Positions 1-5,604 of a stretch of DNA of 11,339 bases are shown here, in pieces. The DNA is from JANRKT01 sp033763355. Its GTDB lineage: Bacteria; Bacteroidota; Bacteroidia; Chitinophagales; Chitinophagaceae. Location of the stretch: the NCBI GenBank assembly GCA_033763355.1, contig JANRKT010000064.1, positions 1 to 11,339 on the forward strand, read 5' to 3'. Below the pieces are notes generated by a model. That model was not told the DNA's origin. It saw only the letters and a program-made list of their open reading frames with translations, and made no database searches. The stretch's first letter is position 1; each line of letters begins with the position of its first letter. Position numbers and translations under genes: made by a program.

Positions 1-344
1 AAACAACCCCATTCTTTGTGGTATTTTTTATAGCTGATGCGGAATGTGCCTTCAGGCGTCATGCGGTCCCCTTCCATTTTTTTATCGGCTAAAGTTTTAT
101 TGCCAAATACAACAGGATAAGTAGCCAGCCAGCCCTCTTCATCAAAAACCTGCATTTCGTAATCTGATTTGTCAATTACAATCCTGTAATTTGATTCAGG
201 GTATTTTTTTGCGGGAACAACTTTTTTAACTGCCGGGGTGTAGCTTTTTTTCTTCTTTTTTATAACTGGTTTTTCCGCTTCAAAACCACTCAGAAGCAAA
301 GCAACGCATACCAAAAGAAGGGTGAACGAAAAACGGGTACTCAT
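1..344 (-). CDS. L,D-transpeptidase (YkuD family), 3' part outside window
   Basis: Reading leftward from an ATG at 342-344, an open frame runs to the window edge (114 codons seen, no stop). Residues 1-22 form a Sec-type signal peptide: short basic start, then a Leu/Val-rich core. No lipobox cysteine is present, so a soluble periplasmic protein is likely. A Lys-rich linker follows (about residues 24-50). From about residue 53 the sequence matches the start of a YkuD catalytic domain: YRIVIDKSDYEMQVF, then GNKTLADKKMEGDRMTPEG. In this family that segment (KxxEGDxxTPEG) precedes the catalytic His and Cys motifs, which would lie beyond the edge. The family forms 3-3 peptidoglycan cross-links or attaches proteins to murein. 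The active site cannot be checked here, so catalysis is inferred from the family. The gene follows the DUF4332 gene on the same strand but is separated from it by a terminator. Confidence 0.85.
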   Translation of the reverse strand, partial: MSTRFSFTLLLVCVALLLSGFEAEKPVIKKKKKSYTPAVKKVVPAKKYPESNYRIVIDKSDYEMQVFDEEGWLATYPVVFGNKTLADKKMEGDRMTPEGTFRISYKKYHKEWGC

Positions 345-441
345 ATTCCTGGCTATTATGGCTCATTTACTCAAACGACGTGCCTGAAAAAAATATTATT
401 GAATGTGGAAAAGCTTTAACGATTCATTTTTAATGAAAATC

Positions 442-468
442 AAAAAGCTGCCTCAGAGGAAGCAGCTT
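442..468 (-). terminator. Intrinsic terminator of the DUF4332 gene
   Basis: Arms AAGCTGC (445-451) and GCAGCTT (462-468) pair around a 10-nt loop. Read on the minus strand the stem runs into a T-tract (442-446 and beyond). It lies about 32 bases after the stop of the DUF4332 gene and before the L,D-transpeptidase gene, so the two genes are probably separate transcription units. Confidence 0.75.
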
Positions 469-499
469 ACACGGGTGGAATAAAAAACGGGAATTATGG

Positions 500-907
500 T
501 TAATGAGAAACTTTGGGTTGTAATTTTTTGGCTGAGGCTATCATCTCTTTCAATGAATCAACCGAGGGTACCCGGCCGCTTAAGCCAAATTTTTCATTGG
601 TTTCAACCAGTTTACTGTGCAGGCTTTCAGCACTTCTGTCGGCAAATTCTTTCACAGTGTCCACACCTGCTGCTTCAAGCAGTTCGGAAAACTGGCTTGC
701 AACACCTTTGATGCGGAACAGGTCTGAATGATTGACCCATGTAAGAACAAGTGATTCCGGTATGCCTGTTTTAGATGCTATTTCCTGCCTTCCTTTTTTT
801 GTGCCTCCCTTTTCAAGCAAATCACCTGTTGTGTTTATGCCTATCTGCTGCAGTTTTTCTGCATAGGTAACGCCGATGCCTTCTATATCAATAACCTTAT
901 ATGCCAT
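500..907 (-). CDS. DUF4332 / helix-hairpin-helix small protein
   Basis: A 135-residue cytoplasmic protein with no signal peptide, starting at the ATG at 905-907. Two helix-hairpin-helix-like segments are visible: IEGIGVTYAEKLQQIGI (residues 8-24) and IKGVASQFSELLEAAGV (residues 66-82). Both have the GIG or G-V turn followed by an amphipathic helix, the pattern of DUF4332 and related HhH proteins. Such folds often contact nucleic acid or mediate protein binding, but no enzymatic residues are seen and the cellular role is unknown. The gene is flanked by terminators on both sides (442-468 and 990-1014), so it is probably monocistronic. No convincing promoter was picked out in the roughly 80 bases upstream. 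The family assignment is from recognised sequence pattern; any DNA-binding role is inference. Confidence 0.8.
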   Translation of the reverse strand: MAYKVIDIEGIGVTYAEKLQQIGINTTGDLLEKGGTKKGRQEIASKTGIPESLVLTWVNHSDLFRIKGVASQFSELLEAAGVDTVKEFADRSAESLHSKLVETNEKFGLSGRVPSVDSLKEMIASAKKLQPKVSH

Positions 908-984
908 CTGCTGGTTTTGTTCTGCAATAATATTTCATGTTCTTATCATTACCGTTAAAATCGCTTCTTAGTTATCAACATTTA

Positions 985-1014
985 AAATAAAAAACCCCGC
1001 TGAAAAACGGGGTT
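985..1014 (-). terminator. Intrinsic terminator of the sigma/anti-sigma/OMP operon
   Basis: Arms AACCCCG (993-999) and CGGGGTT (1008-1014) form a GC-rich 7-bp stem with an 8-nt loop. On the minus strand it is followed at once by a long T-rich run (TTTTTTATTTT). It lies about 40 bases past the stop of the beta-barrel gene, so it should end the three-gene transcript starting at the sigma factor. There is also a short T-run on the plus side, but no plus-strand gene ends here. Confidence 0.88.
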
Positions 1015-1053
1015 GCTTTTTGCATGAGAAAACTGTATAAACCGTAAAAATAT

Positions 1054-1935
1054 TTACCAGCTGCTGAAACGGATGCCCACAGTATAGGGCAGTTGTTCCA
1101 CCCCGTATTTGTGCAGCGGGGTAATGGCGTATGAGCCGTAAAAACGCACCGGGCCCAAACCCAGTTCGGCCACATAGGCAAACTTCCAGCGCTCCAGGTT
1201 AAAGTCGGTTTTTTGTTTTTGTTTTCCCCTTTCACCGCTTTTTTGTTTTTGTCTTACACTGTATAAAAACCCTGCGCTGGCGCCAACACTGAGCTGGATG
1301 CCCCCATGGCGGTTGTTGGGGTTGAAATTGAAATTGAGCATGAAAGGAACAGTTAAGTAATCGGCAGCCAGCTTGTTTTTTGAAAAATTCACACTGTCGC
1401 GTATTACATAGGGGTTGCCTCCGTCTACATAGCTGATGTTTGTTTTATAATAATAATTGTTGTTCTCTATACCGAAGCCGTATTTCAGGTTCACCACATG
1501 TTCAATCAGGTTCATGCGCTGCATAAAGAACCATAAATTAAAATTGGAGATACGGGCGCCTTTGATGGAGAAGTCACCCTCATTAACGGGGCTGCTCCCT
1601 GCATTTTTAATAAATGACTGCGCCGCTGCTGAAGAATAATTGGTCTGGTCGTTAAATCCTGAGTAACCAATATCAACAATCATCCAGTTGGTGGTAATGT
1701 TGTCCCTTTTGTACTGCCTGCGTCGGTATTCTTTGTTTTCATTGTAAACGTTGTATTCTTTCGACCTGCCATCACCTCCTTTTTTTATGATGATGATATT
1801 GCCAACGCGGATGGTGTCGCCTTCTGCTGTATTGCGGCCTGTCGTATCAGAAGGTTGTTTCACTGTTGTATCAACCTGTGCAAATGTGCCTGCTGCGCAA
1901 AAAATCCCCAGCATGATCAGAAATACTTTCTTCAT
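1054..1935 (-). CDS. Outer-membrane beta-barrel protein, third gene of the ECF operon
   Basis: A 293-residue secreted protein. Residues 1-19 are a signal peptide (basic start, hydrophobic core, cleavage plausible at TFA|Q). A short Thr/Asp-rich stretch follows, with the segment GDTIRVGNIIIIKKG (about residues 39-53). The remainder has alternating aromatic/polar strands with Asn/Tyr-rich turns (NYYYKTNISYVDGG, FMLNFNFNP, LSVGASAGFLYSV) and ends in a strand IRFSSW with a C-terminal aromatic residue, as expected for a BAM-inserted barrel. It resembles the generic outer-membrane beta-barrel (PorT-like) domain of Bacteroidota. It starts 32 bases after the anti-sigma stop on the same strand with no terminator between them, so it is probably co-transcribed with sigma and anti-sigma. 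A role in sensing or envelope maintenance is inference from that context. Lys/Gln-rich KQKQK repeats between two strands (about 1210-1255) probably lie in a loop. Confidence 0.8.
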   Translation of the reverse strand: MKKVFLIMLGIFCAAGTFAQVDTTVKQPSDTTGRNTAEGDTIRVGNIIIIKKGGDGRSKEYNVYNENKEYRRRQYKRDNITTNWMIVDIGYSGFNDQTNYSSAAAQSFIKNAGSSPVNEGDFSIKGARISNFNLWFFMQRMNLIEHVVNLKYGFGIENNNYYYKTNISYVDGGNPYVIRDSVNFSKNKLAADYLTVPFMLNFNFNPNNRHGGIQLSVGASAGFLYSVRQKQKSGERGKQKQKTDFNLERWKFAYVAELGLGPVRFYGSYAITPLHKYGVEQLPYTVGIRFSSW

Positions 1936-1967
1936 GATTCTTATAATTTTTAATTGTAAAGCAGATA

Positions 1968-3185
1968 TTACTTATTAGCCTTTGCTATTTCAAAGCTGGC
2001 TATCCTTACTACCGGTTTATCCGGGTCAGGATTGGTAGCCTTGTTAAATATCCGGCTGGCTTTGCGGGTAAGGCTCCGGAACAAACCCTTTCTTTCACGG
2101 GGTTCTTCGTCCTTTGCCGCCACTTCTATCCCGTAATTTTCTGTTAACAGCGCCTGTGTGGCATAATCATTTTTTACATCAGTCTGCCAGGCGGGCTGGT
2201 CAACAATATTTTTTTCAGGGATAACAGTATTAACTGCCACCGGGTTACCGGAATTTATTTTTGAGCTGGTTATGGTTTCTGTTTTCCGGATGGTTTCAGC
2301 CGGGATTACCGCAACAATTGTTTCTGTTCCTTTCTGCCCATTCAGTTCTTCTGTTTTCTTTTCTGTGCTGTTGTTTGAACCGGATTCATTCTTCTGTTTT
2401 TTTACAACAGTTGTTACGGCCAGTGGTTGGTGTGTTTTATTTTCAACAGCGCCGTTTATTTTTTTGTTGCCTGCATCATTATTGTTTGTATTTGCAGCAA
2501 GGGGATTTGAAGTTTTGCTTTCAGGTACAGTTTCTGTTCTTGTTCCCGGTACTGCAGTTTTATTTGTGTCAATTCCTGCAACAGCATTCTCCTGGCTATC
2601 CGGCGGGGAAGTATTTATCCATATCAGCCCTGCTGTTATAAATAAAACTGCTGCTGCAGCCACACGCCACCATTTTATATTTACACTTACCGTTTTTGCA
2701 GGCTGTTTTTCTGTTCTGTATAATCCGCTTTTGTCAGGATAAACAACCGTTGGATCCGCTTCCAGCTTTGACATTTTCAATAAGCCGAGTTCCTTCTCCC
2801 TTTTGGGGTTTTGCGCTGCAAACTCTTCAGTTGCTTTTCTTCGCTGTTCATTCAGTTCGCCGTCAACATAAAGCAGAAAATACTCTTCATAATTGTTTGT
2901 GTTCACCAATGCAGCTTCTTCTTTCAGCAATAATTCTTTTGTTTCAAAGCGGATGCTTTCATCGGGGTTCAGCATGGTGTCTTTAAGTAAGGCCAGTTCT
3001 TCTTCAAGGTCGGGATGTTTGTTTATGAATTCCTCCACCGCTTGTTTTTCCTCTGCAGGTAATTCGTTGTCTATATACAGCAGGAAAAATTCCTCGTAGT
3101 TGTTACGGCTAATGGCCCCTCCATTTCTGTAACTGCCGGAAGAAGAGGTGAAACCGCTGTCCATATATTTTTTATTAAATAACAT
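1968..3185 (-). CDS. Transmembrane anti-sigma factor with duplicated ZAS-like domain
   Basis: About 405 residues from the ATG at 3183-3185. The same frame extends to a TTG at 3191, and an in-frame ATG at 3164 would also keep all domains. The favoured start lies inside the end of the sigma gene (11-bp overlap), suggesting translational coupling. The N-terminal cytoplasmic part has two tandem copies of a domain opening NNYEEFFLLYIDNEL and NNYEEYFLLYVDGEL (bases 2982-3104 and 2775-2897). These match the helix pattern of zf-HC2/ZAS anti-sigma domains, but the CxxC zinc ligands are replaced (HPDL in copy 1, NPKR in copy 2). One membrane span follows (bases about 2618-2670), then a roughly 150-residue Asn/Thr/Lys/Glu-rich periplasmic linker. 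The last 40 residues are a basic segment (GLFRSLTRKASRIFNKATN). Known role of such proteins: hold the cognate ECF sigma factor until an envelope signal arrives. The pairing is inferred from gene order and overlap. Confidence 0.8.
   Translation of the reverse strand: MLFNKKYMDSGFTSSSGSYRNGGAISRNNYEEFFLLYIDNELPAEEKQAVEEFINKHPDLEEELALLKDTMLNPDESIRFETKELLLKEEAALVNTNNYEEYFLLYVDGELNEQRRKATEEFAAQNPKREKELGLLKMSKLEADPTVVYPDKSGLYRTEKQPAKTVSVNIKWWRVAAAAVLFITAGLIWINTSPPDSQENAVAGIDTNKTAVPGTRTETVPESKTSNPLAANTNNNDAGNKKINGAVENKTHQPLAVTTVVKKQKNESGSNNSTEKKTEELNGQKGTETIVAVIPAETIRKTETITSSKINSGNPVAVNTVIPEKNIVDQPAWQTDVKNDYATQALLTENYGIEVAAKDEEPRERKGLFRSLTRKASRIFNKATNPDPDKPVVRIASFEIAKANK
2775..3104 (-). repeat. Internal tandem duplication of the anti-sigma N-terminal domain
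   Basis: Two copies of about 41 codons (2982-3104 and 2775-2897) encode near-parallel sequences: NNYEE(F/Y)FLLY(I/V)D(N/G)EL, then a charged helix and E-L-x-LLK at the end. The 28-residue spacer (2898-2981) is acidic/Leu-rich. The copies differ at many positions, so the duplication is old and both copies look maintained. Confidence 0.8.
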
Positions 3186-3663
3186 TTTCAATTCTTACCA
3201 GGTATTCTTTTAATTGCAGCCTTGCCCTGTGCAGGTAAACTTTTACCTGGCTTTCGCTTAATCCTGTAATCTTGCCAATCTCTTCATAGCTGTACCCCTC
3301 ATAATCTTTCAGCATCACCAGCGATCGTTGCGTATCATTCAGTCTGCCAAGGGCCTCTTCCAGTACTTTTTTTACATTACCCTGCGGCCTTTCTTTTGCA
3401 ATACGGGTTTCATCTGCAAATTCTTCCCTCAGGCTAATTCTTTTTACTTTTCTCAAATGGTCAATCATCTGGTTATAGGCGATGGTAAAAAGATAAGATT
3501 TGCTTCTGTCAGCTTCCACATCTTCCCTGTTGCGCCATAATTTCTCAAAAGCTGTTTGCACCACATCCCTTGCATCCTCTTCATGCCTGAGGTTTTTAAG
3601 GATGAAGCGGTACACATTGTCTGCATACTGGTTTACACAGTTGTTATAGTCTTTTTCGGTCAT
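3175..3663 (-). CDS. ECF-family RNA polymerase sigma-70 factor
   Basis: A 162-residue sigma factor with only regions 2 and 4, starting at the ATG at 3661-3663. Region 2 spans about residues 9-76 and includes the core-binding helix DARDVVQTAFEKLW (residues 30-43) and SYLFTIAYNQMIDHLRK (-10 recognition side). Region 4 spans about residues 98-152 and includes the helix-turn-helix YSYEEIGKITGLSESQVKVY, which reads the -35 element. Length and layout are typical for ECF factors. The stop overlaps the start of the anti-sigma gene, the usual sign of a sigma/anti-sigma pair. Upstream lies a GTAAC-N16-CGT promoter-like motif (3724-3749) of ECF type, so autoregulation is likely. The factor presumably redirects polymerase to an envelope-related regulon; the signal is unknown. 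Confidence 0.93.
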   Translation of the reverse strand: MTEKDYNNCVNQYADNVYRFILKNLRHEEDARDVVQTAFEKLWRNREDVEADRSKSYLFTIAYNQMIDHLRKVKRISLREEFADETRIAKERPQGNVKKVLEEALGRLNDTQRSLVMLKDYEGYSYEEIGKITGLSESQVKVYLHRARLQLKEYLVRIENVI

Positions 3664-3723
3664 ACAGTCAGTTCTGAATCCACTCCCTAAAATTACTCTG
3701 CTAAGCTTGTATTTTAAAAGTAA

Positions 3724-3749
3724 TACGGACAGGCGGGTGATAAGTTACA
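3724..3749 (-). promoter_or_regulatory. Candidate ECF-type promoter P1 of the sigma operon
   Basis: On the minus strand TGTAAC (3744-3749) is separated by exactly 16 bases from CGTA (3724-3727). This is one mismatch from the well-known ECF (SigW-class) pattern TGAAAC-N16-CGTA. The -10 part continues as TTACTTTT. A start site near 3717 would leave a leader of about 53 bases before the sigma ATG. The same motif with the same spacing recurs upstream of the 71-aa gene. No housekeeping promoter of comparable quality was seen here. Confidence 0.6.
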
Positions 3750-3778
3750 GCAAGGGGAAGATTTTTTGTAATTAACCG

Positions 3779-3804
3779 CTGACGGGGTCTTCAACCGCCG
3801 TCAG
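3779..3804. other. GC-rich inverted repeat upstream of promoter P1
   Basis: CTGACGG (3779-3785) and CCGTCAG (3798-3804) are perfect 7-bp arms. The stem can extend by GGT/ACC with one bulged G, leaving a 5-base loop. Neither strand has a T-tract directly after it, so it is not a standard terminator. It sits about 30 bases upstream of the P1 -35 element and about 20 bases from the terminator at 3826-3851. It could be a regulator-binding dyad or a decayed terminator; the sequence does not decide. Confidence 0.45.
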
Positions 3805-3820
3805 GGTTTGAGGGGATAAA

Positions 3821-3851
3821 TAAAAAATCCGGTACCAGAAGATACCGGATT
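3821..3851 (-). terminator. Intrinsic terminator of the 71-aa protein gene
   Basis: AATCCGGTA (3826-3834) and TACCGGATT (3843-3851) form a perfect 9-bp stem with an 8-base loop, followed on the minus strand by TTTTTTATTTAT. It lies about 30 bases after the stop of the small gene, insulates the sigma operon from it, and supports the small gene as a real transcription unit. Confidence 0.88.
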
Positions 3852-3880
3852 AATAAAAGTAAAAAATACCCTATATACTT

Positions 3881-4096
3881 TTATTTGTTTAGTGACATAA
3901 GATGACGTGAAAGAGATTCCAACACAGGGATACCCGAACGGGACTTTTTTTCATCCTGCTCACTGCATTTTTCTGAGCAGGGAATTTCGCCGGCAGGAAC
4001 TGCCCCATCTGTGTTTTTTTGATAACTGAACCATGCCAAACTCACTACTGCCACCATCACAAGTACCGCTATCCTCAGGTAAGATTTCCGTCTCAT
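3881..4096 (-). CDS. Small membrane-anchored or exported protein, unknown function
   Basis: A 71-residue protein from the ATG at 4094-4096. The basic start (MRRKSYLR) and a hydrophobic stretch at about residues 8-24 form a signal anchor or signal peptide. The rest is a short polar tail with CSEKC (Cys40 and Cys44) and a C-terminal amphipathic piece, IPVLESLSRHLMSLNK. There is no lipobox. No family is recognised. Support for it being real comes from its flanks: an ECF-type promoter motif (4118-4142) just upstream and a strong terminator (3821-3851) just downstream. An overlapping 100-aa frame (3960-4262) in another phase lacks such fit. The promoter matches that of the adjacent sigma factor, so the protein is probably a member of its regulon, perhaps an envelope-stress effector or feedback element. 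That role is inference. Confidence 0.7.
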   Translation of the reverse strand: MRRKSYLRIAVLVMVAVVSLAWFSYQKNTDGAVPAGEIPCSEKCSEQDEKKSRSGIPVLESLSRHLMSLNK

Positions 4097-4117
4097 AACA
4101 GCATATTTGAATAGTAA

Positions 4118-4142
4118 GACGAAGATACCTGAAAAATGTTAC
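4118..4142 (-). promoter_or_regulatory. Candidate ECF-type promoter P2 of the 71-aa gene
   Basis: On the minus strand GTAAC (4138-4142) is separated by exactly 16 bases from CGTC (4118-4121), followed by TTACTATT. It matches P1 at GC-GTAAC, at CGT-TTACT-TT and again at a downstream AAAT, although the 16-base spacers are unrelated. A start near 4111 would give a short leader of about 15 bases. Recognition by the adjacent ECF sigma factor is inferred from the shared motif. Confidence 0.58.
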
Positions 4143-4280
4143 GGCTATATTAAAAAAAGTTAAAGTATGGTTTATAAAGGTTAATTTCTGCAGGGGTTTG
4201 TCGGCCTTTTGACAGATGTTGTACCACTGATTGGGGTTTATGATCTGTATTTTAGTCTCCAATCTGCGGCGGATTTTTTT

Positions 4281-4288
4281 TAGGTTTG
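4281..4288 (+). promoter_or_regulatory. Possible Bacteroidota -7 element for kbl
   Basis: TAGGTTTG is an exact match to the Bacteroidota housekeeping -7 consensus TAnnTTTG, 20 bases upstream of the kbl ATG. No convincing TTTG-type -33 element lies at the expected distance, so this is a tentative call. No GTAAC-N16-CGT motif is present on this side of the divergent intergenic region. Confidence 0.35.
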
Positions 4289-4308
4289 TCTTTTAAATAC
4301 ACTGCTTT

Positions 4309-5511
4309 ATGAATGAAAAATTAGTTACCCGGCTTGCACAGGAGCTGGAAGAAATCAGAAATTCCGGATTGTATAAAACCGAAAGGATAATTGAAAGCGC
4401 ACAGGGCGCAGAAATACGCGTTGGCGGTAAAACGGTTATAAACCTTTGCGCCAACAATTACCTGGGCCTTTCTTCTCAACCCAAAGTACTTGAAGCGGCC
4501 AAAAAATACATTGACCTGAGGGGCTATGGCATGAGCAGTGTGAGGTTCATTTGCGGCACACAGGATATTCATAAGGAGCTGGAAAGAAAGCTCTCAAAAT
4601 TTCTTGGCACAGAAGATACCATATTGTATGCTGCTGCATTTGATGCAAACGGAGGTGTGTTTGAACCTTTATACGGGGAAAAGGATGCCATTATATCAGA
4701 TGAGCTGAACCATGCTTCAATTATTGACGGGGTGCGTTTGTGCAAGGCGCAGCGCTTCCGGTATAAACACAATGACATGGCCGACCTTGAAACAAAACTT
4801 AAGGAAGCGCAAAACGCAAGGAACCGTGTAATTGTTACTGATGGCTCTTTCAGCATGGATGGAACCATTGCGCAATTGGATAAAATTTGCGGGCTGGCCG
4901 ATAAATATGATTCGGCCGTGATGATTGATGAATGTCATTCATCAGGTTTTTTGGGCAAAACCGGAAGGGGCACACATGAATACCGTGGTGTAATGGGCAG
5001 AATTGATATTATTACAGGAACACTCGGGAAAGCGCTTGGCGGGGCGTCAGGCGGGTTTACCAGCGGCAGAAAGGAAATTATTGAAATGCTGCGCCAGCGG
5101 AGCCGTCCTTATCTTTTTTCAAATACACTTCCACCGGGTATAGTTGGCGCTTCAATAGCGGTACTTGATATGCTAAGCGAAACAACAGAGTTGCGGGATA
5201 AACTGGAATGGAATACCAGGTATTTCAGAAGTAAAATGACAGAAGCTGGTTTTGACATCCGTATAGGCGACCATCCTATTGTTCCCATTATGTTGTATGA
5301 TGCCGTGCTGGCGCAAAAAATGGCAGCGCAGTTGCTGGATGAAGGTATTTACGTAATTGGTTTCTTTTTCCCGGTCGTGCCCCAGGGGAAGGCCCGCATC
5401 CGGGTACAACTCAGCGCAGCACACGATAAACAGCACCTTGATAAAGCCATTGCTGCATTTACAAAAGTGGGAAAAGCTTTAGGAGTATTATCAAAGGCGC
5501 CGGCTTCCTGA
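4309..5511 (+). CDS. kbl: Glycine C-acetyltransferase (2-amino-3-ketobutyrate CoA ligase)
   Basis: A 400-residue cytosolic PLP enzyme of the alpha-oxoamine synthase group, essentially the length of E. coli Kbl (398). Visible signatures: NLCANNYLGLSSQP (residues 45-58), GYGMSSVRFICGTQDIHKELE (residues 72-92), DELNHASIIDG with the PLP-stacking His135, DECHSSGFLGKTGRG with Asp207 and His210, TGTLGKALGGASGG with the Schiff-base lysine Lys241, and the C-terminal GFFFPVVPQGKARIRVQ. The FICGTQ and PVVP motifs favour Kbl over serine palmitoyltransferase or 8-amino-7-oxononanoate synthase. It cleaves 2-amino-3-ketobutyrate with CoA to glycine and acetyl-CoA, the second step of threonine breakdown. Threonine dehydrogenase (tdh), its usual partner, is not in this window. 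The gene stands alone on the plus strand, divergent from the small-protein gene and convergent with susD. Confidence 0.94.
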   Translation: MNEKLVTRLAQELEEIRNSGLYKTERIIESAQGAEIRVGGKTVINLCANNYLGLSSQPKVLEAAKKYIDLRGYGMSSVRFICGTQDIHKELERKLSKFLGTEDTILYAAAFDANGGVFEPLYGEKDAIISDELNHASIIDGVRLCKAQRFRYKHNDMADLETKLKEAQNARNRVIVTDGSFSMDGTIAQLDKICGLADKYDSAVMIDECHSSGFLGKTGRGTHEYRGVMGRIDIITGTLGKALGGASGGFTSGRKEIIEMLRQRSRPYLFSNTLPPGIVGASIAVLDMLSETTELRDKLEWNTRYFRSKMTEAGFDIRIGDHPIVPIMLYDAVLAQKMAAQLLDEGIYVIGFFFPVVPQGKARIRVQLSAAHDKQHLDKAIAAFTKVGKALGVLSKAPAS

Positions 5512-5531
5512 AGAAATACAAAACAAATAAT

Positions 5532-5563
5532 AAAAGGCTGCCTTTTGATGAAGACAGCCTTTT
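5532..5563. terminator. Bidirectional terminator between kbl and susD
   Basis: AAAAGGCTG (5532-5540) and CAGCCTTTT (5555-5563) form a perfect 9-bp stem. An inner CTT/AAG pairing shortens the loop. T-runs follow on both strands (TTTT on plus, TTTTATTATTTG on minus). It lies 20 bases after the kbl stop and about 40 bases after the susD stop, so it can serve both convergent genes. Confidence 0.85.
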
Positions 5564-5604
5564 GAATATTTCAGGTAATTATCCCTTATCTGATAACATA
5601 CAAA

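Noticed and set aside
2261..2742. Two long plus-strand open frames (126 and 156 codons), strongly hydrophobic
   Set aside because: They lie antisense to the anti-sigma gene. Their hydrophobicity is what the complement of Lys/Asn/Thr/Glu codons gives, and no family pattern or leader was seen.
3189..3191. TTG as the start of the anti-sigma gene
   Set aside because: An ATG two codons downstream (3183-3185) gives the same protein and is the more usual start codon.
3960..4262. Minus-strand 100-codon frame overlapping the 71-aa gene in another phase
   Set aside because: It runs through the P2 promoter motif and lacks a coherent domain, whereas the 71-aa frame has a signal-anchor-like start and fits between promoter and terminator.
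4569..4938. Minus-strand open frames inside kbl
   Set aside because: They are antisense shadows of a well-recognised enzyme gene with no independent signals.
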